A stretch of DNA of 64,000 nucleotides, taken from positions 124,001 through 188,000 of the forward strand of contig JAPJBO010000111.1 in NCBI GenBank assembly GCA_030068145.1, read 5' to 3'. The notes beneath the pieces were generated by a model. The model made no database searches. It worked only from the letters and a program-made list of their open reading frames with translations, and had not been told where the DNA came from. The position numbers and the translations under genes were made by a program. Below, piece by piece: positions 19,513 through 28,940 of the stretch (position 1 is the first letter of the stretch; the number at the start of each line of letters is the position of its first letter). The stretch comes from Diplonema papillatum. Its lineage: Eukaryota > Euglenozoa > Diplonemea > Diplonemida > Diplonemidae.

Positions 19513-21201
19513 TCATGCAACGCAGAACGGGGTCCGGGGCGGCTGGATGCCCTGCCTGTATGGGTCCCGCGTCCAGACGTCTGCCAGTTGCTCAGCAGTC
19601 GGGACCCATACAGTCTCGAGGACGCACTGGTGTTCCTCCAAGACGTCGCGGACCTTGCACAGGATGAAGTTCCCGAGCTGGGTCTTCGACTTCCAGTTCC
19701 TCAAGCAGTTGACGGCGGGCAAGTTGTCGACGAAGATCCTGATCGTCGACAGCGGAGAGCGAGAAGCCGCGTACGCAATCGCGAACTTCGCCGCCGTCAG
19801 CTCAGCGAAGAAGATGTGCTGCGGGACATCCCTCCACGGGCCCCACATCGCCATGGAACCCACCAGCCAGGCCCATCCCTGCATGCTGGCGTCGGACCAC
19901 GCCTCCACGAGGGTGTCCCGTTGCTTCGAGTCGAAAACGACCCACCGGTTGCCCGACAGACGCCGTCTCACTCCCGCAAGGAACGGAAAAACGTCGTCGC
20001 TCACGCGGACCAGCGACTCCCAGCCCAGGGAACCGGTCAGGACCTGGTGCGCCAGGGTTCCCATCCACGCAAGCACCGGGCTCACCCTGCAGAGCGGCGT
20101 GCCCCACACCGTCCACGCCCAAATAGCGGTCCCGACGACCTTCCAAACGCCACGCAAAGTCATCCGCGTCGAATCGACCGAGCAAAAGAGGAGGTGCGCC
20201 TTCCTCGCCCACTCTTGCTTCAGCCGGTATCTCTTCGCCGCGAGGTCGAACTCGACTCCCAAGACAACCGGCGTCGAGCTGGGCTCGAGGACGGACTTCT
20301 CGTCGTTGACCGTCATGCACACCTTGCGGGCGCGTCGCAGGACTCGGTCGCGCACAGCGCGAAGCGCGTCCGGACAGTCACCGACGAGGGCCCAGTCGTC
20401 GTACCAGACTATCCTATCGTCCCCGGCGGTTTCCGTGATGACCAGCGCAGAGTCCTGTGCGATCACGGGCGAGAACGACCAGCCCATCGTAAGCCGGCGC
20501 CACCGATACAGAGCCACGCCCCCGTCGGGCCTCCTGGTCCGGAGCCCGAAGAAAGCCGACGTCGACCGTCCCACTGGGAACTGGAAGAAGTAGGACTTCA
20601 GGTCGACGACGACTGCGTGCGACTTCGACATCATCTTGGCGATGACCTCGTCGACACGCAAGAGGCTGAACTTCGGCGGAGGCTCCATCAGCTCGTTCAG
20701 CGGGCGGCCATCGACGATGGCACGGGAGTGGTGCTCCCCCTTCTCGACAGCGAACGCCGGCAGTACGCACTTCAGCGGCTCCGAGCGGGGAACGCGTTCC
20801 ACAAAGCCGACGCCCTCCAGCGTCACCGCATGGTGCGCAAACGCGTCGCTCTTCCGACCCGGCACGAGCGGCGTGCCCAGTAGCCTCCGTCGGAAAGCGT
20901 GTCCGTCCGTGAGGAGGTCGAGCAGGCTGTGCAACCGGGCTCCGGGCCTGGCGAGATCCCGGAGCGCACGGAGGTCGATCGGAGGTACCGCCGTGACGTC
21001 AAGCGGCTTCGCCGACCTCGGAGCACCGACCGCCGGGACGAGACCTCTGGTTTCCGGCGGAAGGTATCCGAGGGGGACTGTGGTGGGAGGGTCGTAAAAG
21101 TGTGGGTGAAGCCGTAGAAAAAGCCTCCTTCCCCTGAGCAACCTGGATCTCCGCGATTTCAGGCCCACGACCTGCCGAGGCAAAGAGCCGGCGTCGGGCA
21201 T
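19513..21201 (-). CDS. reverse transcriptase / RNase H of YR element 1
   Basis: Relic frame of a retroelement. The RT part shows KGEHHSRAIVDGRPLNE, VVDLKSYFFQFPV, LTMGWSFSPVIAQDS and VWYDDWALVGD. The RNase H part shows WSDASMQGWAWL, FAELTAAKFAIAYA, IFVDNLPAV and VPTAEQLADVWTRDP, the DIRS-type pattern. The chosen Met follows the end of the recombinase frame, but the same frame stays open far upstream, across the recombinase gene. No methyltransferase domain is visible. Confidence 0.85.
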   Translation of the reverse strand: MPDAGSLPRQVVGLKSRRSRLLRGRRLFLRLHPHFYDPPTTVPLGYLPPETRGLVPAVGAPRSAKPLDVTAVPPIDLRALRDLARPGARLHSLLDLLTDGHAFRRRLLGTPLVPGRKSDAFAHHAVTLEGVGFVERVPRSEPLKCVLPAFAVEKGEHHSRAIVDGRPLNELMEPPPKFSLLRVDEVIAKMMSKSHAVVVDLKSYFFQFPVGRSTSAFFGLRTRRPDGGVALYRWRRLTMGWSFSPVIAQDSALVITETAGDDRIVWYDDWALVGDCPDALRAVRDRVLRRARKVCMTVNDEKSVLEPSSTPVVLGVEFDLAAKRYRLKQEWARKAHLLFCSVDSTRMTLRGVWKVVGTAIWAWTVWGTPLCRVSPVLAWMGTLAHQVLTGSLGWESLVRVSDDVFPFLAGVRRRLSGNRWVVFDSKQRDTLVEAWSDASMQGWAWLVGSMAMWGPWRDVPQHIFFAELTAAKFAIAYAASRSPLSTIRIFVDNLPAVNCLRNWKSKTQLGNFILCKVRDVLEEHQCVLETVWVPTAEQLADVWTRDPYRQGIQPPRTPFCVA

Positions 21202-21251
21202 GGGGTGTTTCTGTCGCGTCGGGAAACGGCTGTCAAAGAGAGGCGGGTTGG

Positions 21252-22250
21252 CTAGTCCCGGGAGGCGCCCTGGAGCACCCGCTGTGCCGACTCCAGGGTC
21301 TTCAGGGTGTCGACGGCCGGGCCCTCGACGTAGTACCGGAAGACACTCTTCTTCCGGTGGCCCGTGACTGCCATCGCGTCGTCCTCGCTCATCGTCTCCC
21401 GCAACGCGGTGGCCGCGCCCCTCCGGAAGCTCTTCGTCGAGTAGGACTTCCCCAACGTCCGCTTCGCCGCCGAGAGCACTTGGTGGTACTCGAGGTCCGG
21501 GAACAGCAGGGAGTTCGGACCCGAGATCCCGTCGAGGTGCCGCAGGACGATGCGGGACAGAGGAGCGGCGACGAGTCCGTACCGCCCCTTGTCTGCCTGG
21601 CGCGACTTCTCCCTCCAAATGTCGACGAGGATGGTGGGGGACGGGCCGCGGCGGGACACCGTGAGGTCCCTCTTCCGCAGGCTCAGAACGGTTTCCGAGC
21701 GAGACGCCAGCGTCCACATCAAAGCCTGGGCGGCGGCCGTCGGGAGGTCCTTCTCCGCCTCTGCGGCCACCGCACGCATGACGGCCTCCTTCGACGCCGC
21801 CACCCCTCGCTTCACCGGCAGCGCCACGGCCATTCTTCGGGCGCCCGTCAACAGCCGTTGCAACCACGGAAGGCGACGTTGCTGCACGGGCACCCCTTTC
21901 GACTCGAGGTGGGCTTGCAGCAGACCGACGTACCTGCCGACCGTCGAGCCGGAAACCTGACGCACGGTGATGAGCCAAGCCCCCCAGGCAGCGATCTGGT
22001 CTGCCAGGCTCTTCGGCGGTGACGGCACCGAGTCCAGAAACAGCTGGAAGCTCGTTAGCACCGTCCGGGTGGCGGTGGAGTGATGGCGACCGCGCCCGAG
22101 CTGCGCGATGTACTGCGCCATCTGGAGGGGGTCGTCGGAGTTCACCCCCGTCTGCCGTGCGGTCTTGACCAAGGCCTTCGCCTGATCGCTCGCGGTGCCG
22201 CTCTCCCACAGACGAGTGTCGAGGAGCCGCCTCGCTCTCGCCGGGTCCAT
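21252..22250 (-). CDS. tyrosine recombinase of YR element 1
   Basis: About 332 residues starting MDPARARRLLDTRLW. The C-terminal catalytic half follows the tyrosine recombinase order: ASRSETVLSLRKRDL (first Arg), a later Lys-containing strand, SFRRGAATAL (second Arg), AVTGHRKKSVFRYY (His and nucleophile Tyr region). The N-terminal half is helical, as in core-binding domains. It would join linear or circular DNA copies into the genome. It lies between the gag-like frame and RT. Confidence 0.85.
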   Translation of the reverse strand: MDPARARRLLDTRLWESGTASDQAKALVKTARQTGVNSDDPLQMAQYIAQLGRGRHHSTATRTVLTSFQLFLDSVPSPPKSLADQIAAWGAWLITVRQVSGSTVGRYVGLLQAHLESKGVPVQQRRLPWLQRLLTGARRMAVALPVKRGVAASKEAVMRAVAAEAEKDLPTAAAQALMWTLASRSETVLSLRKRDLTVSRRGPSPTILVDIWREKSRQADKGRYGLVAAPLSRIVLRHLDGISGPNSLLFPDLEYHQVLSAAKRTLGKSYSTKSFRRGAATALRETMSEDDAMAVTGHRKKSVFRYYVEGPAVDTLKTLESAQRVLQGASRD

Positions 22251-22304
22251 CAAGGTCTTCGGCCTGGGGGGACCAAATCCCAGCCGACTGTTCCACGCCC
22301 AACT

Positions 22305-23078
22305 TCATTTGCGGCCCCGGCCGCCCTTGCCCCCCTTTCCCGACGGGGAGCGGGAGCGGGCCGAAGCCCCGGAAGAGCCCCGACTGGGGGCGCTCCGTTG
22401 GCCGCGCGGTTCGTGGGCGTTCCAGCCTCCGCCCCACCCTCGGGCGTGGCTGTTGGCCGCCTTCTCCGCTTTCTCCCAGTCGGGGTCCTGCTTGCGGCCC
22501 CGCATGGTGCGGGCGAACTCGCTCCCCCATCGGGGTCCTCGCCGCGCTCTCCCGTCCAGCTCACGGAGGCGGGTGCCCACTTCGAATACGGCGGCCTCGA
22601 GGTCGCCCTTCAGCAACTTGCCCAACAGGGCAAGGAGGCTCTTCGCCTCGTGTCCCATGCTGCCTCTCAGCAGCTCTTCGTGCTCGACCTTCAGTCGAGC
22701 CACGAGAAGTTCACGGGCCACCGGGCCCGTCTGACCGAAGTCCAGCCACTTCTTTGGCTGGAGCACGAGCTCGTCGAGCTCGTCGAGGCCTTCGGCCCCG
22801 TCGTCGTCGCTCCCCTCCGATGGGGGCGACACGACGGTCGCCCTCGCCGGCCTCCTCGCCTGGCCTGCCTCGAGCCCGGCGACTCTCGAGTTGAGCCGCC
22901 GGAGCTCCTTTAACACGGCCGCCAGGCCGGGCTCTACCCCCTCGGTGTGTTCTTCTTCTTCTTCTTTCTCCTCTCTTTCCTCCTCTTCCTCATCTCGTTG
23001 CCTTTTCTTGCATGCTTTTTGATGCCCGGTAAGACCTTTCGCATCGAAGGTTCCTCCACAGTGTTCGCAATCAGGCAT
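22305..23078 (-). CDS. gag-like protein of YR element 1
   Basis: 257 residues starting MPDCEHCGGTFDAKGLTGH, an N-terminal zinc finger with CxxC and H/C ligands, then a Glu-rich tract, a coiled-coil-like segment (LAAVLKELRRLNSRVAGLEA) and a basic Gly/Arg/Ser tail (GRGRK at the end). The position before the recombinase and the basic tail fit the first frame of YR retroelements. Confidence 0.75.
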   Translation of the reverse strand: MPDCEHCGGTFDAKGLTGHQKACKKRQRDEEEEEREEKEEEEEHTEGVEPGLAAVLKELRRLNSRVAGLEAGQARRPARATVVSPPSEGSDDDGAEGLDELDELVLQPKKWLDFGQTGPVARELLVARLKVEHEELLRGSMGHEAKSLLALLGKLLKGDLEAAVFEVGTRLRELDGRARRGPRWGSEFARTMRGRKQDPDWEKAEKAANSHARGWGGGWNAHEPRGQRSAPSRGSSGASARSRSPSGKGGKGGRGRK

Positions 23079-23251
23079 TGGGAAGAGGGGGTGTGAGTTG
23101 TGTATGGAATAAAAGAGAATGGAAATAAAATGAAAGCGAGAATGTGGGGTAAGCCCTGGTTATTAGATTCACGGTTAAACGAAGCTAGCGCACAAGGTTT
23201 GCCTGATCTCGCACCTACTTTCCGATACCAAATAGATGCTCTATTCAAACT

Positions 23252-23466
23252 CTTCTTCTTCTTCTTCTTCTTCTTCTTCTTCTTCTTCTTCTTCTTCTTC
23301 TTCTTCTTCTTCTTCTTCTTCTTCTTCTTCTTCTTCTTCTTCTTCTTCTTCTTCTTCTTCTTCTTCTTCTTCTTCTTCTTCTTCTTCTTCTTCTTCTTCT
23401 TCTTCTTCTTCTTCTTCTTCTTCTTCTTCTTCTTCTTCTTCTTCTTCTTCTTCTTCTTCTTCTTCT
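23252..23466 (+). repeat. (TTC)n microsatellite, right part
   Basis: About 215 bases of almost pure TTC beginning exactly at the outer edge of A1. Together with 18966-19144 it is probably one original microsatellite split by the insertion. Confidence 0.95.
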
Positions 23467-23689
23467 GCTTCTTGAAGCTCCCTATCTGCAGCAGGTACTG
23501 TCTTTGGCAATCGTCCTCTTTTTATTTTCGCGGTCGCCGCGTTCAGAAAGCGAACGTTTGCTTGAAACGCCGGGGGGGGGGGGGGGGGGGCGGTGGTGGG
23601 TCTGGGTACCATCGGCAAATGGGTTGGCTTTTTCGTTCGCAGCGTGGGGTGCCGGTGGGTGCTTGCTGATCCGGACATGCGCCCAAATC

Positions 23690-23925
23690 AGCTCGCTGGA
23701 CAAGCCATGAGACGGCTTACACAGTGTTGACACAAGCTCGGGTCTGAGCATAGTCGTTCTGTAGCACGTAAGCTTAAGACTGATTCGTTGTCAATGCGCA
23801 TGATACATGATAGGAGCTAAGCTCATTTCTTGCAGGTCATGAGCCTCTGAACAACCCATAAGACAGCTTACACAGTGTTGACACGAGCTTCGGGTCTACG
23901 CATCGTCCTCTTGAAACTTCCAAGC
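23690..23925 (+). repeat. imperfect direct repeat
   Basis: GGCTTACACAGTGTTGACAC followed by AAGCTCGGGTCT at about 23713 recurs at about 23867 with a few changes, near CATGAGCCTCTG/CAAGCCATGAGAC. Confidence 0.7.
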
Positions 23926-25110
23926 CTCTGGTACACCACGACGCCGGGCTTCTGTTCCCCTTGAGGTTGTTCTTGTTATTTGGCTGACGATGTCGCGGGA
24001 AAACAGTCCGCGTCAATAATATGATGACTGGAGTGCCCCCCGCAGGCCATACCATCTATCCATAGTAAACTCCTTGGCTGCACCTTCCCTCCAAGAATGT
24101 GTATTGTTCGGACAGCTTTATTTTCCCGGCTCACGTCCTTGTACGGCATGGATTAGTGTCGGGATTAGTATCTTCTTCGGGCACAAGTAGTGCAGTCTAG
24201 TCCTTGTTGGCAAGCACACGAGTGCAAGGTTTGAGGGCAGCAACGCGGCCGGTTCAAATAAGAAGATCCGTGCTGTGTCGTTCGCCGCTCCTTCCACCTG
24301 ACCCATCTTGGCTGCCACGGCCCACACAAAATCGGGCGACCCACGGCAAAACCCACGAATCCTCTGCCCGCCGTCTTCTAAAAGAAATTGCATTGAAACG
24401 GAAAAGCAGTGTCCATTGGTTGACCAGGGCTCTGCAGACACAGCAGCAGCCGGTCGAGAGGATCTCTTCGGTGTTGGCAGGACCAGGAGCACCGCGTGCG
24501 GGAGAGACCCTTTTTCGATAGCTGGGGAATGAATGGAAAGTGGAATGAGCCCTGCATCAATCTAGGCTTGACGCGGCGAGAACTCGTGGCGTCGGATCGG
24601 ATCCCGATCGGGAGCTTCGGACCAGCCCGGGTTTAACCCACCAGTAGTAAAATCATCGGGAAGAACACCGACCATGAGGCAAGCTATGATCGCCGCTGGG
24701 ACGACGTCACGCGGGGGATGGAGGGTGGGAAAAAAGAATCGGGAAGGTGTGACTGACATTCTTTGATCCTGTTGGTTCGGGCTTGTTCAGGAGTGCTACC
24801 ATATACCGGGATATTACTAGTCGTCGAAGCCAGCCCCACCCCGAATTCTTCTGGTGTCGATTCGAGGTGGTCGTGCTCGTCTAGCCATGCGTCTTGCTCC
24901 AGTTCCCTCAGTAAACTGCAAGAATTAAGCCATGCGAGTCCCCGACGGGACAGAGGCCGATACAGTCTGGCTGCCAGTATCCGCCTAGATTGATGGCGCG
25001 ACAATGTACACTGCAAAGGACTAGTTGTGTACAGCGCTCTAAGCCACACTTGACGAGTTTGCTCGGCCTGGCTGTTTCAGATGCCCCCATAAGGACTCCT
25101 CGCCAGCGGG
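23926..25110. other. no supported gene
   Basis: A 124-residue minus frame at 24118-24492 (contains IFLFEPAALLPSNLALVCL) has protein-like stretches but no recognisable family and no splice context, so I do not call it. Confidence 0.35.
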
Positions 25111-25114
25111 GATT

Positions 25115-25320
25115 GCAAGAACGTGCTTGGAATGGATACGCACTGGTCCCGTCTGCGCCGTGGTTCGGTCCTTTAAGCCAAGGACACATGGACACATAAG
25201 GCGGGCCATCATCAGCGCGGAACTTGAGTGTCTGCAGACAGGACTTCGTGGCTCACCCAGCGGGGGAAGGGGGGAATTGCAAGAACATGCTTGGAATGGT
25301 ACGTGCTCAACACCGAGTCA
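25115..25320 (+). repeat. R5 dispersed repeat, two partial copies
   Basis: GCAAGAACGTGCTTGGAATG at about 25117 and a second, shorter start (GCAAGAACATGCTTGGAATG) at about 25278 show one copy followed by the beginning of another. Confidence 0.7.
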
Positions 25321-25734
25321 TCTGTCTGTATCTCAATACGGCGGGTGTTTGGTTAGAGTCGCACAACCGAATCCTGGTACAATCGCTTCGATCGACATTC
25401 GAAAATGCAAACTCCGTGTTGAAAGCTTCGGCTGGTGCTGAATTGAGGCGATTCCCCTCTGCAAAGAAGTCTTGGGTGGCATTACCATGTCAACCATCCG
25501 TCGTAGAAACCTTCGGATTACCCAGAGAGACGCATCTCGAAACTTTGCAAAATTCAAAGACTGCAAAAAGAAAGCACAAATTCTCGGAGTACTGTTGGCT
25601 GGGCCAATGAATACCAAGGGTCACCAACCACCCAGCGACCACGGCACGTATGCTACCTGATGGCGGCGGCGCCTGTGACGCGGTCGTATCGAAAGCGGGA
25701 CGAGTTGCCAATGCGGAGTTCCGCTGACACCAAC

Positions 25735-25950
25735 GAGCTACCTATAGCGTCAACATCCTCCTCGGCCTGGCCTTTCTGCACCAGCACAACGTCATCCACA
25801 ACGATGTGAAGCCCGCAAACGCCCCCGCATCGGACGGCTGTTGCAAGCTCGCTGGCTTTGGATCGTTTCGCAAAACCTCAGGGTGCTGGTCCATAGGTTA
25901 GGGTCACCCGTGTACATGGCCCCCGAGGTTGCTGCTGTCTGTAGTGTCTC
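25735..25950 (+). pseudogene. Ser/Thr protein kinase fragment
   Basis: One frame reads YSVNILLGLAFLHQ, then the catalytic-loop motif VIHNDVKPANA, then CKLAGFGSFRKTS at the place of the DFG motif. After a shift of frame comes GSPVYMAPEVAA, the activation-segment end. Order and spacing are those of a kinase C-lobe. HRD has become HND and DFG has become GFG, and stops follow, so this is a dead piece. No N-lobe is visible upstream and nothing beyond the APE motif downstream. The GSPVYMAPEV ending would suit a MAP3K- or Ste-like parent, but that is only an impression. Confidence 0.75.
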
Positions 25951-27020
25951 GTAGGAGCGGACTGAGTCGTAGGCCGCGGCCGTGAGGTGACTTGGCAGGA
26001 GTGCTTGCGGCCAGGGTTACCCAGACTTAAACTATCATCACACTGTAGCAGTGATTTTGATCCACCGTTGCTTGTTTCAGCGTTGATGCCGTGCAGTTCC
26101 CTGAAGAGCTACAGAGGAACACCGCGACATTGAACTAGTAGCTGTCTTCGTAGCTATCGTCTTCGAACAAAGGCTTCTCCGGACAGCCCAGAGAAGGCGT
26201 CGACCGTAGAGGTGCTGTCTGAGAAAAACTCCTCGCTCAAGAGTCGCGAGGCGGCAACCCAGCACGGCAATGGTTCTGTTTTGAAAGGCTTCTTGCCAAA
26301 GAGGCCAAAAGACTGACACATGCCCAATTGCTGTTGGCAAGCGATGAAAACCTTCTCCACTCCGGCGTTCACCGTGACCATCATTGAGTGTTTTGCTTCT
26401 ACAACCAAGATCTGCAATCATCATCCATCGCTTCATCGTGGTTCACGCTAACGACTTTCGCGGTGTGGACAACGCACTCCTGGCTGTGCGATACCAATAC
26501 GCGGCTAACTGTAGGTGGATCGCTTGAGCACCGTCCATTAACGGGACCGGTGCATTGAGTTGCCAAACGTGTCGCCGCACAGACTTCTCGAGAAGCCGAG
26601 AGGGCGCTGCTTCTCGAAAGAGAAAGCAGCCGGCAGCTGGCATTGCTGTCGGCAGCCTTCTCGCCAAGGCTCTGCGCGTGCGAGAGGCGGGATCGAGCCA
26701 AAAGAAGTCGCCAGGGGGGCGGGCTCATATGGTGCGCCCCGGGGCGCCGAACTGCGGCCCTTGCATCCTGTCCTCGATCTGCTGCGCTTCTCGCACGGAG
26801 GGCGCGTTGCGGAAGTTCTCTGTTGAAAGGTGGAGGTCTTGCTTGTTCGGCTAGCGCTGTTTACGGGTAAAAGTGCGCTGCTGCCAGCGTTCTCTTCCGA
26901 CTTTGTCAATCAATTGCTACTTGGTGGGATCGGTTTCAGGGGTTTGCCGAGTTTGTGCCGGGTTCTTGCCGGTTCTATGCAAAAGAGTGCAGATCGCACC
27001 AACCATCACAAAAGCACTGC
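25951..27020. other. no supported gene
   Basis: Two minus-strand frames (26154-26417 and 26399-26728) have some protein-like segments (VEKVFIACQQQLGMCQSFG), but I find no family or clean exon borders. Confidence 0.35.
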
Positions 27021-27021
27021 A

Positions 27022-27312
27022 AGATACTCCGACGTAGCTGCTCTGACTCCGAATGGAAGGGAGGAAATATAGGGGTAGAGGGGCAAATACAATACAAACA
27101 CAATCTGATTTGCTCTTCGCTTACATCACGATTTTTCACTCAGGACTTGTTTCCCCGTTGTGTTTGCGTGTCTTGTCTCCGTGTAGGGGTAGACCCGCAC
27201 GACCTCCACGCCGTTCAACACGTGTTCGGTAGTTGCAGGACTTGGGATCCCTTCGGTTCTTCAAATCACGTCATGCGTTGCGTTACCTCATCGCCCGAAT
27301 GAATGTAAAACG
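27022..27312 (+). mobile_element. MITE-B copy, diverged right end
   Basis: Starts AGATACTCCGACGTAGCTGC, carries the family interior (CAAACACAATCTGATTTG, TAGGGGTAGACCCGCA), and ends ATGTAAAAC; the right inverted arm is degraded. Confidence 0.7.
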
Positions 27313-27505
27313 GGTAGAAAAAGAAGTGTGAAAACGGGTTTTTGCCTGGAGGCTTAGAAGCAAAAACGAGAGAGACGAGTTAGAGTGCAGGGACCATCTC
27401 TCCGGGGTTTTTCCGGTCGCCTACGATGCCTGAGCAGGGGTTAAGTTGGTTGTTTGCCTGGCAGCTTCGTCGAGCGTTTCCTTGCAGCTGCTGTGGCGGC
27501 GTGTG

Positions 27506-27722
27506 AAATACTCGAGGGGCTGCCTTGTGCTCACTTCGAAGGAGGCTAGAGGGGGAGAAACAATACAACTACAAAGTGGGTCTTTTTTGTTGCACGCTTG
27601 CGCCCGCCACTGAACGCAGATTCACCTGTGTTTCGTGTGGGCTACAGCACATTTACCTCCTTTGATCTTTTGCAGCTGGCAGCCTCCTCAAGTATTTCCT
27701 ACAAAGCAGGTGCTTGTACAGT
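27506..27722 (+). mobile_element. MITE-A copy, intact
   Basis: Starts AAATACTCGAGGGGCTGCC; inverted arm GGCAGCCTCCTCAAGTATTT; tail CCTACAAAGCAGGTGCTTG. It lies 70 bases past the stop of the gene at 27792-28940. Confidence 0.85.
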
Positions 27723-27791
27723 AAGAGAAAACTCCCTCTCGACCCCCCTCCTAGGTCAAAACGGAGACTCAAAAGATACCGACCTTCTGAT

Positions 27792-28940
27792 CTACAAATA
27801 ACGCTGAATAGAACGCACACCTGGCAGCTCCATGAACGGCTTGCGCGCCTCGAGGAGGGCAGCACAGCTGTCGACCAGCGTGCGCAGCTCGCCGAGCTTC
27901 TGGTCGGACACGTGGAGGGGAAGCATGGTACGGTGTGGCAGCAGCTGCACCGACGCGACGCCCGGGTTCTGGACGAGCAGCTCCGGTTCGAAGCCGAACC
28001 CGCCTGCGAAGCAGCCGGCGACGCCGCTCGCGTCGCCCTCCGCGGCCCAGCCCCGCGCGTACTGGTTCTCGGTCGGCTTCCACACCTCCACGTGGTCCGC
28101 CGTGCTCGACGCGGCAGCCTCCCGCATCACCACGTCGCTCACGGTCCCGACCTCGTTCCTTTCGCCCTTGTAGTCGTTGACCGCGCGCCCGGTGACCGTC
28201 GACCTGCCATGTGGAACCACGTGCCGGACTCTTTTCTTCCCCTCCAGGCACTCCGTCCACAGCCGCAGGCACCCGACCGTTTGCTGGATGTCCAGCCACT
28301 TCTGGCACCACTCCAGCGGCGGCTCCCGCGCGGCCAGCCCCTCCGAGAAGTCGACGGCCCAGTCCGCCTCGGTCTGGAGGATTTGCGGAAGCTGCGACGG
28401 CGGCGCGCAGCTGAACCCGGAGAGGTACTTGGTCGCGGCGTGCGCGTGCACCTTCAGCGACGGGCTGTGGACGGCGGGGAGGTGCAAGATTTCGGTGATG
28501 GCTTCGCGGGCAGCCTCCGTGCTGACCATGGTAAGCAGAGGGTACACCCGCGCCGCGGGGTAGGACTCGAGGAGGTACGGCGAGAGAAACCGGTGCCTGA
28601 GAAACGGGTCTTCCAGTCGGTGGTACGTCGTGAGGAGTTGGATGCGGACTTCATCGTACGGCCCGACCGTGCTGTCGCTCCAGGAGGAGAAGGTGACCGC
28701 TACGGGCGTGAGGTCGCCGTGGAGGATCTCGACGTCGGCGTCGTTTTCGGGCCGTTTTTTGGTGACAGCGATCGGGAAGACGGTCTGGCCCTCGTACCGG
28801 AACCGCCGCCGCGCCAGGTCCAAGCTGCCCAGCCCGAACATCGTCGCGCTCTTCCCTTCCCGTCGCAGCGGGATCTCCAGCTTCCCGCTCGCCACAGCCA
28901 TCTCGGCCACCGCCGGGTATAGCTGAGCGAGCTTCTTCAT
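27792..28940 (-). CDS. conserved-looking hypothetical protein, 382 residues
   Basis: The frame from MKKLAQLYPAVAEMAV is strongly protein-like throughout: LARRRFRYEGQTVFPIAVTK, STVGPYDEVRIQLL, RVYPLLTMVSTEAAREAI, QYARGWAAEGDASGV. The GPYDE...YPLLTMVSTEAAREA pattern recalls the acetoacetate decarboxylase-like beta-barrel fold, but the match is too weak for a name and the catalytic Lys cannot be assigned. The frame is open above this Met across a GGGGGGGCAG that could be an acceptor only two codons before it, so the start is uncertain. Near the end, CCAG|GTGTGC could be a donor. A MITE-A copy lies just downstream. Confidence 0.6.
   Translation of the reverse strand: MKKLAQLYPAVAEMAVASGKLEIPLRREGKSATMFGLGSLDLARRRFRYEGQTVFPIAVTKKRPENDADVEILHGDLTPVAVTFSSWSDSTVGPYDEVRIQLLTTYHRLEDPFLRHRFLSPYLLESYPAARVYPLLTMVSTEAAREAITEILHLPAVHSPSLKVHAHAATKYLSGFSCAPPSQLPQILQTEADWAVDFSEGLAAREPPLEWCQKWLDIQQTVGCLRLWTECLEGKKRVRHVVPHGRSTVTGRAVNDYKGERNEVGTVSDVVMREAAASSTADHVEVWKPTENQYARGWAAEGDASGVAGCFAGGFGFEPELLVQNPGVASVQLLPHRTMLPLHVSDQKLGELRTLVDSCAALLEARKPFMELPGVRSIQRYL

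Larger units (their letters stand above)
19145..23251 (-). mobile_element. YR retroelement 1 (DIRS/PAT/Ngaro group), looks whole
   Basis: The order on the minus strand is terminal repeat A1, gag-like frame, tyrosine recombinase, RT/RNase H, then B1-A2-B2. A1 is 23127-23251, A2 19201-19325, B1 19324-19400 and B2 19145-19220. This interlocked layout is the split direct repeat arrangement known from PAT and Ngaro elements. A1 and A2 are almost identical and the three main frames are open, so the copy is young. It shows no target duplication, as expected for integration by a tyrosine recombinase. Confidence 0.9.

Noticed and set aside
22305-22530. Extra N-terminal portion of the long RT frame of YR element 1 over the gag gene
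   Set aside because: The residues are those of an off-frame translation of the gag and recombinase genes, so I placed the RT start after the recombinase.
24118-24492. 124-residue minus-strand frame with hydrophobic stretches
   Set aside because: No recognisable domain, start context or splice borders.
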